Assembly: GCA_008373205.1 (NCBI GenBank)
Contig: RQOS01000060.1
Coordinates: forward strand, 1-64,000
Length of the DNA stretch: 64,000 nt
Reading direction: 5' to 3'
DNA from: SAR202 cluster bacterium
Lineage (GTDB): Bacteria > Chloroflexota > Dehalococcoidia > Lucifugimonadales > Lucifugimonadaceae
The notes under the pieces: generated by a model
What the model saw: the letters and a program-made list of their open reading frames with translations, nothing else
What the model was told of the DNA's origin: nothing
The model's database searches: none
Part shown: in pieces, positions 60,680-64,000 of the stretch
How the letters are laid out: every line of letters begins with the position of its first letter
Position numbering within the stretch: the first letter of the stretch is position 1
Made by a program: the position numbers and the translations under genes

Positions 60680-61779
60680 TTTTTGAACCTTTGGTGAGAA
60701 AAATCAGAAACTTCAATTTCTGTTTTATTGTTAGTGGTCATATCTGAAATTAATTTTCCCATTGCAGGGGCTAAAAGGATCCCTTGTCTTCCGGTACCTG
60801 AAGCTAAAAAGAGATTTTCGTATACATCAGATTTTGAAATTATAGGGGATTTATCTGCTGAAAGAGGCCTTAGGCAAGCAGTTTGTAGAACAAGCTCAGA
60901 ATCTTCTAAGAATGGAAATATTTCAACAACTGATTCTAAAATATTATTTAAGCCATAATTAGATGGATTTTCATCAAATCCTTCTTCTTCCTCAGTTGTT
61001 CCTGCCCAAATTAAACCATCCTGCTTTGTAGTTACATAGTTTGGCCCCCAATGAAAACCTTTATCTATTACTTCATCGCTTCTTAACCTTAGTATTTGCC
61101 CTTTCAATGGAGTTATAGGTATTTTTACACCAAACCATTGAGAAAAATACATACTCCAAGGACCAGCCGCTATAATTATATTTTCAGCACTAATATTATT
61201 ACCATTAGATAATCTTAGTAGATCTATTTTTGAACTCTTAGAAATACATTCTAAAACCTCAGAATTAATAATCCTTGCTCCCAGTTTTTCTGCAGCAGTA
61301 GCTAGTGCTAAAGTTATTTTATATGGCTCTACTCCAGATGAATAATTAGATACAAGACCAGATAATACATTAGGTCCTAATCGATGATCAATTTTATCTA
61401 AGTCATCCCTATCGCACCAAGAAAAATTATTTGAATTATCTTTATAAATATTTCTTAATTTAGACTCTTCATTTTCATCTAGTGCCAATTCTATATTTGG
61501 ATAAATTTTATAACCATAATCAATTCCTGAAAAATCAGGTAATTCACTAGATAAGTTTTTATGTAATTCATAGGAATATTTACTGATTTTTTCATAAGGA
61601 GAATTTTTATCTAGACCTACCATTGGAGTTATACCTCCATAAGCAAAACCAGAGGCATGACTAGCTACTGAGTCTTTTTCAATAATTACAACCTTAAGAC
61701 CTTTTAAAGATGAATAATAAGCTGCTGCTGAACCTACTATGCCACCACCAATAATAGCTAAATCAAAATTTTCATTCAT
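60676..61779 (-). CDS. FAD-dependent oxidoreductase (D-amino acid / glycine oxidase-like)
   Basis: A 367-residue DAO-family flavoprotein with the Rossmann start DLAIIGGGIVGSAAAYYSSLKG, VVIIEKDSVASHASGFAYGG, the substrate lid in the middle, IIAAGPWSMYFSQWFG, PLKGQILRLR, and the C-terminal FAD closure ASGTGRQGILLAPAMGKLISDM. Relatives oxidise glycine, sarcosine or D-amino acids. It could supply the imine for thiazole synthesis (as ThiO), but nothing in its position links it to the thi genes. It follows the kinase gene by 29 bases. Confidence 0.85.
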   Translation of the reverse strand: MNENFDLAIIGGGIVGSAAAYYSSLKGLKVVIIEKDSVASHASGFAYGGITPMVGLDKNSPYEKISKYSYELHKNLSSELPDFSGIDYGYKIYPNIELALDENEESKLRNIYKDNSNNFSWCDRDDLDKIDHRLGPNVLSGLVSNYSSGVEPYKITLALATAAEKLGARIINSEVLECISKSSKIDLLRLSNGNNISAENIIIAAGPWSMYFSQWFGVKIPITPLKGQILRLRSDEVIDKGFHWGPNYVTTKQDGLIWAGTTEEEEGFDENPSNYGLNNILESVVEIFPFLEDSELVLQTACLRPLSADKSPIISKSDVYENLFLASGTGRQGILLAPAMGKLISDMTTNNKTEIEVSDFSHQRFKN

Positions 61780-61808
61780 ATATAAATTATACTGAATTAT
61801 TAATCTAT

Positions 61809-63299
61809 CTAATCTACAGATTGATGATTTTTATAAAGATCTAAATGAGAGTTTATAAATTCCTGATGAATTTTGTGATTTTTTTCATTAGGATAATATT
61901 TTTCTTCTATTTCAGTACCTATATCTTCAAAATTATTAATTTGCCCCAAAGCTTTTAACATCATTATTGCAACACCTTTTCCAGTATCTTGATTATCTTT
62001 TGAAATATTTATTTCTTGACCTAAAACATCAGATGTTGTTTGAATCCACCAGGGTAAGTTTTTTATTGCCCCACCACTTGCTATTACTTCAGATCCTTTA
62101 TCAATAAAGGATTCTAGCATTTGGTATACCAAAAATAATCTATAGCTTATAGATTCTAAAAAGGATTGTAGGATTTCTATTGATGAATTCGAGTATTTCA
62201 ATCCAGAAATTATACCCTTTGAGTTATTTGACCAACCTAATGCTCTTTCTCCTAATAAAAAGGGTAATATTGAAATTCCGTGAGCTCCTGGGGATAAACT
62301 TAAAAGCTCTTTATTTAAGTTTTCTAGCTTTGGAAGTTTTAGATTATTATAAGCCCAATTAATAAGGTTGCCACCTTCAGAAAATGAACCTCCAAGAAGT
62401 GAGTATTTATCAAGTAATCTATAGCACCATAGTCCTTTTGGAACTTCTTCTACTTTTGAATCTGTTAAGATTCTTATTGCTGCAGTACTTCCTACTGTTA
62501 TGGCTACCTTTTTTTTATTATTACAACCACTACCTACTGTTGCTGCCATACCATCGCCAACAGATAAAAAAAATGGAGTATCCGATAGCTTATTCCACCT
62601 CTTTTTATAAATTTTACTTAATCCTGTTTCATAATTATCATATGGACTTAGAACGGGTAATTTATTTTCTGAAATATCTAAGTAGTCAATTAAATCTGAG
62701 TGCCATTTTAATTTATTCCTATCCAATAATCCGCTCCATGAAGAGATACTATAGCTTGCCTTAAAGCTTTTATTTTCAAACCATTTTGAATATATATAAG
62801 TTGAAAAATCAATAAATTTATCAATTTCATTAAAATTATTATGGTTTTCTTTTATCCACATTATTTTTGAAGGAATATAAGAAGTATGTTGAGCAGCTCC
62901 AGTTTCTTGGAGAAGTTTTTTTTCATCAAAATCTTGTTTAATTTTATAAACCTGATTATTTGATCTAGTATCAGCATATGTATAGATAGGAGTTATGGCA
63001 TTCCCATATTTATTTATTCCCACTAATGTACTAGCCATAGAGTCAAAACCTACTCCTATTATATTTTCAATACATCCTTTTGATTGTTCTAAAACTAAAT
63101 CTATCGACTCCTCAACTATTGATCTTAAGAGTTCTGCATCTTGTTCTGAAGTTCCATCATTTTTACTTATAATGCTATGGGGAATCGATACAGAAAACTC
63201 TGGCAATATATTTCCTTCTAAGTCAAAAAAGGAGGTTTTAACAGATGAAGTTCCTATGTCAACTACAATTAATGATTCATTTATTTTTCTTTGATTCAA
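61809..63299 (-). CDS. FGGY-family carbohydrate kinase
   Basis: A sugar kinase of 496 residues with the two FGGY domains. The N-terminal phosphate-1 motif is VVDIGTSSVKTSFFDLEGN, followed by SEQDAELL, IGVGFDSMASTLVGI and PIYTYADTRS. The C-terminal domain has VGSTAAIRIL, GALGW-like GERALGWS and EVIASGGAIKNLPWWIQTTSDVLGQEI near residue 430. The sequence is of the gluconate/xylulose kinase group; the sugar is unknown. Translation starts at TTG 63299, seven bases after AGGA. It is followed by the FAD oxidoreductase. Confidence 0.88.
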   Translation of the reverse strand: MNQRKINESLIVVDIGTSSVKTSFFDLEGNILPEFSVSIPHSIISKNDGTSEQDAELLRSIVEESIDLVLEQSKGCIENIIGVGFDSMASTLVGINKYGNAITPIYTYADTRSNNQVYKIKQDFDEKKLLQETGAAQHTSYIPSKIMWIKENHNNFNEIDKFIDFSTYIYSKWFENKSFKASYSISSWSGLLDRNKLKWHSDLIDYLDISENKLPVLSPYDNYETGLSKIYKKRWNKLSDTPFFLSVGDGMAATVGSGCNNKKKVAITVGSTAAIRILTDSKVEEVPKGLWCYRLLDKYSLLGGSFSEGGNLINWAYNNLKLPKLENLNKELLSLSPGAHGISILPFLLGERALGWSNNSKGIISGLKYSNSSIEILQSFLESISYRLFLVYQMLESFIDKGSEVIASGGAIKNLPWWIQTTSDVLGQEINISKDNQDTGKGVAIMMLKALGQINNFEDIGTEIEEKYYPNEKNHKIHQEFINSHLDLYKNHQSVD

Positions 63300-63383
63300 A
63301 AACTTTTCCTATAAAGTTAGAGTTAGGTTTATATACTTAAATTATCATATTTGTTAAATCTAATGTAACTAAGTTTTTTTAAT

Positions 63384-64000
63384 ATGTTTATCTCATCAAT
63401 TAAATCCAGTAATAATCCGATTGTAAATAATGTTAAGTTTAGAAGTTTAATGATTGGTTTATTTTTCTTTAATTGTTCTGACTGGATAGAAAGATTATGT
63501 ATAAGCTGGTTAATTTTACAGTCAACAGAATCAATCTTAGCTACAACTATATCTTTTGCAATTGGCCAAATAATTCAAACTTTTTTTTCTCCTTTTACTG
63601 CTGCTGCTGCTGATAAGTTTGGCAGGAATAAAATAATTATTATAGTAGGAATACTAAGATTTATAATTTTATCTATTTTTGCAATCCTTGTTATTCAAAA
63701 TAAGAATTTCTTGGTAATTGCTTATTGTGCTTCAGCAATGACAGGAATAAATAGGTCATTTATAGTTCCTGCACTTCAAGGTAGTGTTATAAATTCTGTC
63801 AAAGAAAATCAAAAAATACTCGCTATGCTAATATACTCACTAATAATGAGAGCAACTGGAGTTATTGGCTCATTAATTGGAGGAATTTTTTCTATATTAG
63901 TTGGAATTGAAGAGGCGATTATTTTATCAGGAGCATTAGGACTCATAGGGTCATTTAGCATTTTATTAAAAGCGAATAATTTAATTGAAATAAAAAATCA
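63384..64000 (+). CDS. MFS transporter, N-terminal part (3' end outside window)
   Basis: The reading frame is open from ATG 63384 to the window end (205 residues). It shows FRSLMIGLFFFNCSDWIERL, FFSPFTAAAADKFGRNKIII (a motif A-like loop between helices 2 and 3), LVIAYCASAMTGINRSFIVPALQG, and further helices, about six so far. The pattern is that of an MFS permease of the EntS/NRE or MFS_3 type. It is divergent from the kinase gene. The substrate is unknown. Confidence 0.8.
   Translation, partial: MFISSIKSSNNPIVNNVKFRSLMIGLFFFNCSDWIERLCISWLILQSTESILATTISFAIGQIIQTFFSPFTAAAADKFGRNKIIIIVGILRFIILSIFAILVIQNKNFLVIAYCASAMTGINRSFIVPALQGSVINSVKENQKILAMLIYSLIMRATGVIGSLIGGIFSILVGIEEAIILSGALGLIGSFSILLKANNLIEIKN

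Noticed and set aside
1-64000. CRISPR arrays, insertion sequences, prophage or integrated elements
   Set aside because: No spaced direct repeats, transposase, integrase or phage genes were seen, and base composition looks even along the window.

Overview
The window is a strongly AT-rich, tightly packed bacterial chromosome segment with no phage, insertion sequence, CRISPR array or rRNA. Three divergent enolase-superfamily (mandelate racemase-like) genes in 64 kb, a tandem pair of hydroxypyruvate-isomerase-like genes, a fused AccDA carboxyltransferase, a mycobacterial-type CysM and a SepIVA-like coiled-coil gene beside coaD fit a streamlined marine Chloroflexota of the SAR202 type. That assignment is inference from gene content and was not tested by phylogeny.

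Layout. 1-4829: end of ftsK, accDA, a Cof-type phosphatase, thiG-thiE-thiS. 4833-10016 (minus): a peptide/nickel-type ABC importer (lipoprotein, two permeases, no ATPase genes) ending in a cupredoxin-like lipoprotein, facing an acid-sugar module (dehydratase plus HpcH/HpaI aldolase) across a shared promoter region. 12183-20275: tsaD, heme A synthesis (ctaA, ctaB), infC-rpmI-rplT, ftsH, an MBL hydrolase and a CPBP protease. 20295-28069: trpA, aroH, a small membrane protein, then aroF-ribF-tyrS-polA-tRNA-Ser. 28095-36031: an ABC-F protein, sucCD, a DehI-like protein with a second enolase-superfamily gene, and two alpha/beta hydrolases. 36017-41442 (minus): moeB-cysM-amidase-two isomerase-like genes-pgpA. 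41558-56595: an SDR, an Rrf2 regulator, ribosomal protein L25, an aminotransferase, a frameshifted DUF1015 gene, ligA-pth-ene reductase, lysS-serS, a cupin, and dus-rsmD-coaD-sepIVA-like. 56598-64000: a thioredoxin lipoprotein, an MFS exporter, a third enolase-superfamily gene, a DUF6159 membrane protein, a FAD oxidoreductase, an FGGY kinase and the start of another MFS gene.

The most interesting signals are two short leader-peptide genes missed by size-limited gene calling, each followed by an intrinsic terminator. One encodes MNKNYYTYYYFRLTESF, with five Tyr codons, in front of aroF-ribF-tyrS; it has a clean antiterminator/terminator pair and looks like a tyrosine attenuator. The other encodes MNIMYLKVNTCCCRRSIEL, with three consecutive Cys codons, in front of moeB-cysM; it probably starts on a leaderless transcript and looks like a cysteine attenuator. 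Together they suggest that this lineage uses ribosome-mediated attenuation widely. infC appears to start with AUA. Nearly all convergent gene pairs overlap or abut at their 3' ends.
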